Assembly: GCA_012976225.1 (NCBI GenBank)
Contig: JAAVVG010000005.1
Span: 434,001 to 498,000 of the forward strand
Origin: Golubevia sp. BC0850
Lineage: Eukaryota; Basidiomycota; Exobasidiomycetes; Golubeviales; Golubeviaceae
DNA: 64,000 nt
Direction: 5' to 3'
Part shown: positions 12,018 through 22,593 of the stretch, in pieces
How the letters are laid out: every line of letters begins with the position of its first letter
How positions within the stretch are numbered: position 1 is the stretch's first letter
The notes under the pieces: model-generated
Seen by the model: the letters and a program-made list of their open reading frames with translations, nothing else
The model's database searches: none
What the model was told of the DNA's origin: nothing
Position numbers and translations under genes: made by a program

Positions 12018-13807
12018 ATGTCATCGATATTGGATGTGAACAAATTTGTAACGATTCATCCAGAACGAGTTGGAGATGTTTCAACTCCTCACATTCCTTA
12101 CAACAATTCAACTTCAACTTCTTCAACCAATTCACATTTCACATCCCCTTTAACTTCAACCACCACAAGACTTTCTTCCAATAGGATAGAATTCGATTTA
12201 ATCGGAATCGATGCTTCAATAGCCAACGCCATTCGAAGAGTTTTGATCGCAGAAGTTCCAACTGTTGCAATCGAGGATGTTTACCTTCATAACAACACCA
12301 GCGTAGTTCAGGATGAAGTTTTGGCTCATAGATTAGGTTTAGTGCCTTTCAAGATCAATCCTGCTGTCATTCATGTTAGGAGTCGTGAGTAAAGAGCTCA
12401 TCTGTAGCTCCTTCCAAGATCTCTTCCTCCCAATCTCACTCTCTCCTTCTCTTTCGCCTCGCCTCGCCTCGATTCTTCTCAGCTGGAGAGGACACTCACG
12501 ATCAGAATACTGTGGTCTTCACTCTACAAGCAACTTGTACTCATGCTCCAGGGGCCAAACCAGACGAGAAAGATCCTCACAAGCGTTACATTGGAAGTGA
12601 TGGTGAGTGAGAATGCAAGTCAGAATCAGAAGGGAGGTGGCTACTGTTTGGAGCGTCTGGTTTGAATGGTAGTCGAGAGGCTCGAATTCAAACATCTGTA
12701 AAGAACGCAAGCTGATTAGGGTTCTGTGCTTAGAGCTAGGAGAGAGAGGTAGCTCGGATTTGAGGGAGGTGGAAGAGAGTAGCTCTTTCAACCTTCTGCC
12801 TTTGCGTTTAGATCGCTTCAGAGAAACTCAGAGGTATTTATGAGCTCCTGAGACTACAGTCCCTCAAGCCAAAGACATTTCAAAGGACCCTCTTTCGGCC
12901 CACATGTTCACACCAAGCTCTTTCTTCTTTCCACCTTCCCTTTCTCGCTCCTCCAGTCTTATCCGAGCTAATCACCTGGGATTCAAAAGGAAAGCAAGAC
13001 GAACTTTTTGACGTGCCACCTCAGCCAGTGAACAAAAATATCCTTCTAGCAAAACTTCGACCTGGACAAGAAATTGATGCAGAACTCCATTGCGTTTTAG
13101 GAGTCGGTAGAGACCATGCCAAGTTCTCTCCAGTTTCAACTGCTTCCTATCGAATTCTACCTGAAATCCAAATGAACTCTAACAATAATAGGTTACCCAA
13201 GATTGAGAGTAGAGAGGAGATGAAGAAATTTCAAGCATGCTTCCCGAGAGGTGTGATTGGAATTAGGAAACTTGGAGATGGAGAGGATGAAGTTGAGAGT
13301 GAAGACTTGGATCTTATTGACGAAGACGAATTGGAAGTGTTTTTGAAGGAGAACGGAGGGCGGTTGGATACTGTTAGTAGAGAGGTTTTGAGGTACAAGG
13401 AATTTGAAGGGAAGGTTTTGTTGGGTAGGAAGAGGGATCATTTCTTATGTGAGTATAAGTCAGAAGAATTCACTGGGGATAACTTGTCTTTTTTTCTCTG
13501 CCGAAAAATCAGAGTTGGAGGAGTACTGACGCTGCTCTTTCGTCTCTCCCCTATCACTGCATCCTCAAACTTCTGCCTCGATCTCAAATTCATCTACATC
13601 CTCAAATATTTAATATCTTTTTCTTTTTCTTCGCTGCCTCCTCTTTCATTTTCAAATCGTCAATTAGTTGACATTGAATCGACAGGGATCTACACTCCAG
13701 AATCACTACTTCCAACATCGATCGACGTTCTACTTTCAAAGCTTAAACGAGTCAAGGAAGGAGTTGAGAAGCTGGCTATGGAACATGCTGTTGATTTAGA
13801 TGTCTGA
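12018..13807 (+). CDS. RPC40: RNA polymerase I/III shared subunit RPC40 (RPAC1)
   Basis: Alpha-like subunit that pairs with RPC19 in assembling Pol I and Pol III. Exons 12018-12384, 12483-12602, 12957-13448 and 13668-13807 sum to 1119 nt (372 aa). Diagnostic segments are [20 protein letters not shown] (the alpha motif), [52 protein letters not shown] and [16 protein letters not shown]. The C-terminal [16 protein letters not shown] is rebuilt across the last intron. That 219-nt intron is a multiple of three and contains no in-frame stop, so an unspliced mRNA would encode 73 extra residues. The other introns contain stops. RPC34 in the same window serves the same polymerase, but they are not adjacent. 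Confidence 0.93.
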
Positions 13808-15826
13808 GAAAATAAGAATCGTTACTCTTTCTACCCTGCTTCGTTCCTCCTTCCTTGTATTCCATCTCCATCTCCCCGCCAAACTGCATTTTGCCACTTT
13901 CTCAGCCAGCTTCGATTGTTCAGACACAATTCAATGTTATTCTCTAATAGATTGCTTTCTTACGTGGCTTGTTGTGCTGAGAAGTTTTGGGAATCCCTGA
14001 TAGGCACGAGCCTCCTTCTTGAAGAGCCGATGAAGAAACGATGAATGAGATTATTCGGCCTGATCGAGAGTGAGCCATCTGAGGACGTTAATGTCAGGCT
14101 CAAGAGATTTATGAAGGAGATGTGACTCTTGGGATGGATGGTGGTGGTACTGAGTTCCTGTTCTTATGCCTTTCTCCTTCTCTTCCATCATCATCATCAC
14201 TCGCTCGTCGCTCCAAGACCACTTCCCTTACGAATCTCTCTGCTTAAGAGCTTTCGCCCTTCTCATCTTCTGACATGAACTCAGAAGGACGTATTCCACT
14301 TTAAAAGGATCCAAGACCAAGTCTCCTGCCAAGAGTTGAAGACCGGATGGCAAAAGGCAAGAGGATAAAGGATCACTCTCAAGTCATATCTACTCATTGC
14401 GAATTTGGTTTGTTCGGACTTGGCACTTCAGCTCAACTTCATGTGAGCTCATTTCGGAGCGAGGTAGGCCATTGAGATGGAGCTGGCTGATGAAGAGGTC
14501 GATTGAGAAAGGCAGGAGGGTGCAGAGAGCGGGGTACACTTGATCTCAGATCCACCTTGATGAAACTTCTTTGAAATTCAGAAAGAAGATTTCATCTACA
14601 AACTGCTTTTCGAATTCGAAGCTTCGAAGGTGATATAAATCTCGGCTCCGTCATTGTCGAAAGGCGCAGTATTTTCTGACGTCCTCACTCCTTCTTTCCT
14701 TCCTCTTCTAATCTTCATCTCACCATTTCTCATGAATCTGTGTACAGTCATTAGAAAGAAGGGACGTAGCTTCTGACTTTCTCTCTCCTCGTCGTCGCAT
14801 TTGCCATCTGCGTGTTGGACATCTGCGTTGAGTAAATTTCGACTGCTGCGTCTCCGAGATTCTTTGATGGTGGTTTTCAGGTCAAATCTCTTTTCTAAAG
14901 TTGGTTCTCTGCCATCTCAAAACACACTCTTCTTTCTTCTTCGGATCCATTCTCAAACCGAACCAACTTCCCTTGCAAATCAAAACCTTTCATCGACCTC
15001 CTGATCTTCGTTATGGCGTACCGCCATGATACGACTCTCCTGGCAATTGTTTCTTCTTTCTAGACTCTGAAAAGCCATCTGAGTAAGACTTCCGGTGAAG
15101 AAAGGTCTCAAATGAAGAACAATTGAGGAGAGTCAACAAACGGTCATGGTGAACCTATCTTCAAGCAGGATCAGATGATAGCGATTTGATGAGTGAGGAG
15201 ACGATTAGGAGCAAATTGAGATGGAACAAAGAAGGAAAGGAAGTTGAGGTTTGGGCCGATTGGAGAAAGAGACTTTGGGGGTGGTGAGATGGGAAACCGG
15301 GATCGAGCAGTGTTGAAGCGTTGAAGGCGGATGAGAGCGTTCTTGTTGAAATTCTGGGGTCGAACTTGCTCCTCACTGATACCTTCTCTTCTTTTCTATC
15401 ATTCCAAAAATCGTCAGGGAAATACAAAGGTCGCAAGTGAGTTTGCTAAGGAACATTTCTCCAATCGATTCTCCAATCCGGTCTCCCCTTCTTTTCGAAA
15501 GTTTGGAAAGTTTGCTGCGATGGGACCACCCCCTCAAAATGAGCTCACTTGATCTTACTGACGCCTTCTATCAAAATAGACTGCTCTTATGTGAGCTAGA
15601 AATCGTCTCAGGCTTACCACAACGAACTTGTGGCTGCTCGCGAATCATGAGCTTTATTGAACAACGAAACCAAATGATATTACGAGAGTTGAGGCAAGAA
15701 AAGAAACAAAGGAAAGACAAAAGAGATTGAAAGCGAAGGCTTGCTGCTTGAAGATCGAAACGAAAACCGAGAAGGGAAACATCTCATCGTATCATCCTTC
15801 GAAACCAAACTACATCTCCAATCCAT
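13808..15826. other. 2-kb gap with no recognised gene
   Basis: The longest stretch without an assignable gene. Open frames here are short and have no family resemblance. Possible promoter-like signs are a palindromic run TTCGAATTCGAAGCTTCGAA near 14610-14630 and a TATAAAT shortly after it (about 14633). A potential coding exon starts at the ATG at 15331 and ends at a GTGAGT near 15436 (start MRAFLLKFWGRTCSS), with no convincing continuation. A tiny hairpin ATGGCG-TAC-CGCCAT lies near 15014. The gap could hold a short multi-exon gene or a non-coding RNA. I cannot support one. Confidence 0.4.
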
Positions 15827-16992
15827 CTATCTCCTGTACCAAAGAGTGGCTTTTCTGTTCCTTCTCATCTTCCTCTGAAGTTGAAGCATTCCGTAAAGTA
15901 GTGCTTCAGCAGTTGGTGGGCATCCTGGAACATAAAGGTCTACCGGCACGATACGGTCACAACCTCTGACTACGGAGTAAGAGTAATGGTAGTATCCTCC
16001 TCCATTAGCACATGATCCCATAGAGATAACCCAACGCGGTTCTGGCATTTGATCGTAGACTTTGCGAAGAGCTGTGAAGAGGGAGGGAGAGAGTGAGGAC
16101 AGAAGGAATGGAAAGAGTCAATGAGTCTCGCTTCTAGATGAAAGAGGAAGTTCGCTTCGGATCTAGGACAGAGGATTTCAGGTACAACACGAGATCTTGT
16201 CTAGCAGTAGATGGAAGATGGAAGTAGCTAAATCCAAACTCCTTCGCATCAAACGAAACCTCTTCTACTCACCAGGAGCCATTTTGTTAGTCAAAGTTCC
16301 AGCGACGATCATGACATCACTCTGTCTTGGGGAAGCTCTGAAGACGACTCCCAATCTATCTTGATCGTAACGAGCGGTGGCTACGTGCATCATCTCGACT
16401 GCACAGCAAGCCAAACCGAAAGTCATTGGCCACATCGAACCTTGACGAGCCCAGTTAACCATCTTGTCTAGAGTCGAGAGGACGTATTCTGAAGAGATAA
16501 GAGATATGAAGACGTGAAGATCGTTAGTATTAGAAAGTGGAGAATTTAAAGAAGATGTAGAGAATTGTCTAGCCACTTGAGAGGTTTGCTCGGTCAGTCT
16601 TTGACCCTTAAGCTAGCCAAACGTCCATTTCGGCTATCCAATTTGTATCGATTACCCCTAGTTGCTTATCTAGAGTTTCTCCCTTTTCCCTCTAGTACTT
16701 CAGAGCCTTTCCACCTCCCTCTTTGAGGCTGACCAATCCCTGACCCTATATCTTTCCCTAAAAGTCCGTTCCTCCAGCAGAATCTCCTCTGCTGGTCACG
16801 AGGAAGCTGAGATATTCTCCGTCTACTCACCGACATTATTCCTAGGAGTTTCCAAGCTCTGCTGGTTGCTCTGTCTGTTAGCCAAAGAAGTGAGAGGGAT
16901 AGGATCGTTGGCAGAACCTGTTGGAGCTGGGGCTGGTGCTGCTTGAGGTTTTTTGGGGGTGGTTGAAATGGAACGAAGAGAATGTGCTGAAG
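15827..16992 (-). CDS. Complex I subunit PSST/NDUFS7 (nuclear-encoded, mitochondrial)
   Basis: Carries iron-sulfur cluster N2, the last electron carrier before ubiquinone. Minus-strand exons 16488-16273 and 16071-15827 are certain. The upstream exon ends at 16831 and is open back to about 16992. Cluster ligands are visible: the adjacent cysteines in [10 protein letters not shown], the cysteine of SMGSCANGG and that of [14 protein letters not shown]. Other landmarks are [19 protein letters not shown] and [19 protein letters not shown]. The 5' exon is Ala/Pro/Ser-rich with [19 protein letters not shown], which fits a mitochondrial presequence. No in-frame ATG exists before an upstream stop near 17224, so the start must come from another exon that I could not place. 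The 5' boundary given is a candidate acceptor, not a start codon. Confidence 0.88.
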
Positions 16993-17451
16993 CTAGAGAA
17001 GAAGTTGAAAGGACTGACGGTAGAGAAGAAGTTGGGAGAGGGGAAGGAGAGGTTTGGGAGGAGCAGGAAGACAGTGGATCAGAATCAGCTTGAGTCGGTT
17101 TGTGTGATGGACAAAAGTGGTTTGATTCAACGTTATTGGTTGATTCCAGATTGAAACTTGAGAGTTGAAACAGAGGAACACTCTCAACGAGGCCTGAGCT
17201 TGGCTGTCCTCCATCTTCTCAACCTGTCTCTCATCTGATCTGATCTGATCTCATCTTCCATCTCGAGTCTGATGCATTCAGCCGAATCGATATTTGCAAT
17301 TGAAGCATGCGATTCGATTCGATACAATCCAATTCAATCCGGATGATTGGCTTGAGTTCTTTCTCTGTCTTTGCCTCGAGTCGTCCCTCATCTTTCTCGT
17401 GCGTTGAAATGACTGAAAGTGATTACTCATCTTGAGCTGAAGTTTGATGAC

Positions 17452-17721
17452 TTACCTCTTGCGTTGACCAGACTTGGGTTCACTAGACGTAAGAAGGACA
17501 TTCTGATATGATGAGGAGGAGTGGTGGTTGTCGATGAGAGCAACTTGTAATCCTCTCCGCTGATTGGACCAACTGTTTGGCCCAGTGAGCTTCTCCAGTT
17601 TCATTGTTTTCTCTGCCTTGTTCTTTCTTTCATCGCTGAATTTTTTCTCGATACTACAAATCGTAAGCAAAAAAGAAAGTTGGGAGTAGCTTGGCTTTCT
17701 GAAAAATCTTCGAAGCTCCAA
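17452..17721 (-). other. possible 5' exon of the PSST gene or an unknown ORF
   Basis: An open frame begins with MELRRFFRKPSYSQLSFLL and ends at a good donor (CGCAAGAG followed by GTAAGT). Its start is basic and free of acidic residues for about 25 residues, as expected of a mitochondrial presequence. Its donor phase does not join cleanly to an obvious acceptor in the downstream PSST reading frame, so linkage is unproven. It lies just 3' of the sideroflexin gene on the same strand, so it could also be 3' UTR. Confidence 0.25.
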
Positions 17722-17886
17722 GAGAATCGTTTGAAGCAGATGTCATGAACAATTAGAGTATAAAATCGGGTGCGTGTATCTATTACTATTGGTCTATAAT
17801 TTCGAGGAAATAGCCTTTACATCTTTCTACAGAGTGTAGAGAGAAGCCCCAAAAACACTTAACTTCTACAGTCCATGTATCAACAT

Positions 17887-19774
17887 TTAAAGCCCCTTAT
17901 TAAACCTAACCGCCTCAACCTCTCTACCATTCTCATCCTTCAATCCTTGAAATTTACTCTCTAATTTACCAGTTTCAATAGAAGCAGTTTGAGGGAAAGT
18001 AGCAATAGCAGGAGGTAAGAAGATCAAAAGACTAGTTCCAATCAGAGATAGATCCGCAATTCTGGCCCAAGGTCCGGCTGATGGGACTACTTTTTTACGT
18101 TGCAGGTAGGCAAGAACTAGAGGCGGGAGGATGAGGGTTGGGACTGGAGAGATTAAAGAGGAGGGAGGTAGAATGAGAGGGCGAAAAGAGTGGCATGGTC
18201 AGAAGGGAGAGAGAGGGGGGGGGAGAAGATGTTGGGAAGATGGGAAGGGAAGACGGAGAATTTGACACTCACTATTTGTCAAAACTCTACTAGCAGCAGT
18301 CATTCCAACAGCTCTTCTACCAGCGACGGGAGAATCTCCCAAATTTTCCTTTTCTCCATTAGATTTGAACCTGAAAATCGTGACTCCATCTCTGATTTCT
18401 TTCCATCTCATTGCTGAGACGTTAACACATCCAGCGGTCTGGGAAAAAAGGGAGGCAGGAGAAGAAAAACCAACCAGAAGGTCAGACAGAGTCTCGAAAT
18501 CTCAGCCGATCGAAAAGTCTCCTGACTAAAAAGACTTAAAAGATGGCAGAATGAAAAGGTATCATCTCGAAGGTACTCACAGCAACACTAGCAAAAGGAA
18601 CCAATTTTGTTAAAACACTCTTGATTGATGGAGAGGTTTTCAGTTTTGGAACCAATCTGGTTAAACCGACTGCGATGGCTACTGCTGAAGAAGTGGCTGC
18701 TGCGTAGGCTACTCCAACTTCTTTCATGTCCATTGGAACTGATTTGTTGGCGTTTGAGTAGTTCACAGCTGAGAGGAGAAGAAGATAATGGATGAGAGGC
18801 GTCAGAACCGGTTTGTTAAGCAAAATCAGGTGGAAGAGGAGGCGAGAGGGTCTGAAATGAGAGAGAGGGAGAGAAAGGAGAGGTTGGAGAAGCACTCACC
18901 AACGTTCAGAGATTGATTCACCCATTGCCAGAAGATGACCTGCGAGAAAGCAGGAGGGAGAGGTGAAATACGGAAGTCAGAAATCTCGTGAGAAGAGAAG
19001 GAGAGAGAGGCCATCACAAGCCTGCAAACGTGGGTTTGGACTTCTCTGATCAGAAAGGCTCACAGTTGCAAGAGTGGGATTTGGAGTCAACATTCCTCCG
19101 ACTACCAACAAATTAGTTGGAACGAAAGCTGACATTCTGAAAGGTAGAGGAATCACATCTCCACTGTCATCCGAGAGTACGAAGAGAGAGGGAAGGTCAG
19201 CAAATCGAACATCTTCAACATCTATCTCTAAAGCTTTGACGAAACTCACGTATCAGGATGAACAGAACTTTCCACCAACTGTTTACTCCTCCAATAATTC
19301 TCAGCTTCTTTCCTATCGACTAGGTGAGATCCATTAGTTGTGTCCTTTGGGAATTTGGATTCTAATTCATCTACGTGATCTCTGGCTATTTGGAGCTTCT
19401 CCTTTGAAGCTAGTAGCGTTAGGGGAGAGGTTACGTTTGCGAAATGAGAGAGTCGTCCGGCTGAAAAGAGAGATTGGGAGATTGGGAGTGGTTAGTGGAG
19501 GGAGAGCAAAGGGATGGAAATGAGCCGTGAAGGAGGGAGGTGGGGCTCACTGAAGGTGGTCAAATCGTACCTTGGCTTGGCTGTGAGGGAGATCGAGGTA
19601 GAAGAAGGAAGAGAAAGGAGAGAGGCAGAGAGTTGAAGTCAGTTTTCTGAAGGAATGAAAGGGAGAAGGAAGAGACCGGCAAGAATGGGATTGGAAAGTG
19701 AACTGACTTAGATCAACTTGAGATTCGTCAGTTGAGTGAATTGGGAATCTCTGTTGAATCCCGACTTCAATCAT
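17887..19774 (-). CDS. FSF1: Sideroflexin (mitochondrial serine/amino-acid carrier family, Fsf1)
   Basis: Inner-membrane transporter family; animal members carry serine into mitochondria. Eight minus-strand exons: 19774-19708, 19580-19551, 19460-19250, 19163-19064, 18939-18900, 18768-18581, 18438-18273 and 18143-17887. They sum to 1059 nt (352 aa) with all phases consistent. Family landmarks are KPRYDLTTFTGRLSHFANVT, VESSVHPDTGDVIPLPFRMS, the following AFVPTNLLVVGGMLTPNPTL, IFWQWVNQSLNVAVNYSNAN and LIFLPPAIATFPQTASI. Exon 2 is only 30 nt and supplies the KPRYDLTTF motif. The start codon (MIEVGIQQRFP) is the best Met in phase, but a longer in-frame N-terminus reaches 19864. The gene diverges from RPL7. 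Confidence 0.9.
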
Positions 19775-20254
19775 TGAAAGAGCGTAAAAAAGGAGGATGG
19801 AGGAGGAGAAGAAGAAGAAGAACAGCCGCACGCTTTCTCGTCCTTGCCAATCAATCGAGTTCAAACTTCAAATCGTGCCGTTTTTGAGCTTCTTTTTGAT
19901 TCAATGATCCAATTTTAACACAGCGTGCAGTGCTTCTGGTCTTACTTTAGAATGATAATCCTGTGCGCTCTCTCACAGCACCACGACCACTGGTACTAGG
20001 CTACTAGCCAGGAGCCGCCAGCCGCCAACCTCGTTCGACTGCCCCTGTTGATCAATTCTCCATCTCTCCCAAATAGATTAGACCCTTTTAGAAAGAAAGA
20101 AAGGAAAGAAGGAAAGAAGGTGAGATCTCCAGGTGGGTGTTGAGTGCTCGGTCTGCCTCGGTATTCTTTGGGGACGCGTTCTTCTTCCTAATTTCACCCA
20201 TCGATTTTCTTCTGCTTTGATTCCAGACCTCAGCAAGACTCAACATATAGGAAG
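19775..20254. promoter_or_regulatory. bidirectional intergenic region, FSF1 / RPL7
   Basis: 480 bp between divergent start codons. It contains a GC-rich patch around 20000-20030 (GGCTACTAGCC palindrome, then CCGCCAGCCGCC) and a purine-rich run before RPL7. I cannot name a ribosomal-protein promoter element with confidence. Promoter role is inferred from position. Confidence 0.5.
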
Positions 20255-21891
20255 ATGTCCACGTCAGTATCAACTCTTTTCTCAATATTGGATTCTATTT
20301 AATTCATCAACATCAAAGCGAAGAATGGAAGATTTACCATGAAGACAGGAGCTGACTCTTCAATTCTTCCATCCATCTTCCCCCCCCCCACCACAGCTCT
20401 GTCCCATCTGCCAACCAGGTCCTAGTCCCAGAGACTCTCCTAAAGAAGAGAAAGTCTGACGCCAAGTCTCGTGAGGAGAAGGCTGCTAAGGCTTCCGAAC
20501 TTCGCAAGGTGAGAATTCTGTCAACCTCCATGCGTCAGGCCGGCCCAGGTGGTCGAGTCTAGAGATTCAAGATGAGGTAGCTGGGAGCGCTCTAGGTAAA
20601 GAGAAAACAAGAGCAATGGCTGAAGCGAAGGAAACAGAAGCAAGAGAGGGAGAGCACCAAGTTCGAGATGAGGGAAGGGGAGGGAGAAAGATCAAGAGAG
20701 GAGGAAGGATTGGCTGGCAGACACTGGATGCATCCTCAATCTTCTACTTCAAGATCAAGCGACGATTCCATTTAATCTCAAGATCAAGTTGCTGTTCAAT
20801 TCAAGATCAGAGGAATTGGGAACAGCGAGAGGATAAGCAGGGGATTCGCTTCTTCTCTTCCAAATGATGCAAATAATATCCAAACCAATTTGGCTAGCTT
20901 GCACGCTGTGATGCCTAAATTATACCATCTTTCGGGTCTGAAATTGGAAAAGAAGCGAAAAGAGAAAAGAGTTGGAAGAGATGGGAAGCTGAGGATAGGT
21001 TCACCTATCTGCCCTCGTGAGACCAAGACACTGACCACATCGACCTCCTCCTCTCGCAACTCTCCAGGCCCAGAAAGCCAAGCGTCAAGTCATCTTCAAG
21101 CGTGCCGAACAATACGTCAACGAATACAAGCAAAAGGAACGTGAAGAGATTCGTCTACGTAGAGTTGCCAAATCTAAGGGAGACTTCTATGTTCCAGCTC
21201 AACCAAAGGTCGCTTTCGTCATTCGTCTACGTGGTATCTCAAACATTGCACCAAAGCCAAGAAAGATTCTACAACTTTTGAGACTTTTACAGATCAACAA
21301 TGGAGTTTTCATCAAGTTGACCAAAGCTACTCAACAGATGTTACAATTGGTTGAACCATACGTCACTTATGGTGAACCAAACGTCAAGTCCATCAGGGAA
21401 TTGATTTACAAGAGAGGTTATGCTAAGATTAACCGTCAAAGAATTCCTTTGACTGATAACTCTGTCATTGAACAGCACCTTGGAAAGTACGGTATCATCT
21501 CAGTTGAAGATTTAGTCCATGAAATCGCTACTGCTGGACCAAACTTCAAGGCTGCCAACCAATTCCTTTGGACTTTCAAGCTATCTAACCCAAATGGTGG
21601 TTTCCGTGCTAAGAAGTTCACTCACTTCAACGAAGGTGGAGATGCTGGTGAACGTGGTGAAGATATCGTGAGTTTCCAGAGAGGACGAAGGCACTAGTGA
21701 AGGCTGAGATTATGGTTCGAGGATAAATGAATTCGGAGGAAACCTTGAGTATCGAACAGAAGTGAATGCTGTAGAATTCAATCTCCAGTAGAAGGCGGGG
21801 GTGGTCTCCATCTTGAGATGGCATTTACTCACCATCTCTCCTCTTAACTCCTCTCTCCTCTCAGAACCGTATGATCCGTCGTATGAACTAA
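20255..21891 (+). CDS. RPL7: 60S ribosomal protein L7 (uL30)
   Basis: Structural protein of the large ribosomal subunit. Exons 20255-20262, 20397-20508, 21068-21667 and 21865-21891 sum to 747 nt (248 aa). Exon 1 has just 8 nt (ATGTCCAC) before GTCAGT; the last exon encodes NRMIRRMN. Diagnostic segments are [79 protein letters not shown] and [20 protein letters not shown]. Codon choice leans to C/T-ending preferred codons (AAG, GTC, GGT), as expected for a highly expressed gene. Intron 2 is long (559 bp) and hosts the snoRNA at 20852-20955. The identity is certain. Confidence 0.97.
20852..20955 (+). ncRNA. C/D-box snoRNA in RPL7 intron 2, guide for 25S rRNA 2'-O-methylation
   Basis: Seen directly: C box ATGATGC (20864-20870; one base off RUGAUGA), internal C'-like GTGATGC (20908-20914) and D box CTGA (20938-20941). 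A terminal stem pairs 20852-20863 (CTTCTCTTCCAA) with 20944-20955 (TTGGAAAAGAAG), 11 of 12 positions. The 14 nt directly before the D box, ACCATCTTTCGGGT (20924-20937), are the exact complement of ACCCGAAAGATGGT, a highly conserved 25S/28S rRNA segment. By the D+5 rule the methylated base is the G of ACCCG, which I place at yeast Gm805. From memory, yeast RPL7A and RPL7B introns host snR39 and snR59, which guide the nearby Am807, so host and target region agree. No clear D' box is seen. The RNA is on the sense strand, released by debranching and trimming of the intron. Confidence 0.88.
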
Positions 21892-22593
21892 GCGTCAGTT
21901 CTTCAAAACCTTTCGCTTCCTGTTCCCTCTGTGCATCTTTCAGTCGTAATGTCAATCCCGTTTACTTCTGAATTTTCCTCTATCCTGAAACCCAAGTAGG
22001 ATTTCTCATTCACTTCGATTATTTGATGGCTATCGAAACAATCCTAGGGAACATGATTAACTCTTTACTTTATTCAAGTTTCACCTTCCCATTTCTCAAT
22101 TCACCCTCCCTCGCATTCTCCCATCTCTCTTCTGGTGAACAGCACTCCAACCATTCGCAACATGTAAAACTTTAAACTTCTATGCGTCCTCTCTCTCTCT
22201 CTCTCTCTTCCTCTTATTTTTTTCCCTTTTCTATTTTTTCTCCTTTCTGCTACATTGTCTTGTAAACCCTCCGTTCAATTCTCTCTTTGACTACCATCAA
22301 ACTCAACCAACCAACCAAACCCAAAAACTATCAAAATTTATGAGCAATCAAAATTTAACTTCTCGGCCAACTCTTTCTTTGGTGGCTTTGGTGTGAGCTT
22401 CAGGAGGACTTGGGAAAAGTTTAAGTAGCTTGTTGAACAAGAGAAAATCGATTGCGACGACGAGAAACTGGATGTTGCCTTGTTCGATCCCATACGCATC
22501 ATCACTTCAAAAGTTGGAATAGTCAGAAGGGCAGAGGCCAAGATAGAATTAAGAATCACATTCTTGTTCTAATTGCCATCGCCATCTGAGCTC
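21892..22593. other. intergenic region, RPL7 3' side / UPF2 promoter
   Basis: 702 bp between two plus-strand genes. It is pyrimidine-rich, with a (CT)n run near 22190-22208 and T-rich tracts just after it. The RPL7 3' UTR and the UPF2 promoter must lie here. I see no additional gene. Confidence 0.5.

Noticed and set aside
17235-17252. Tandem CTGAT repeat
   Set aside because: Only three copies; ordinary simple sequence.
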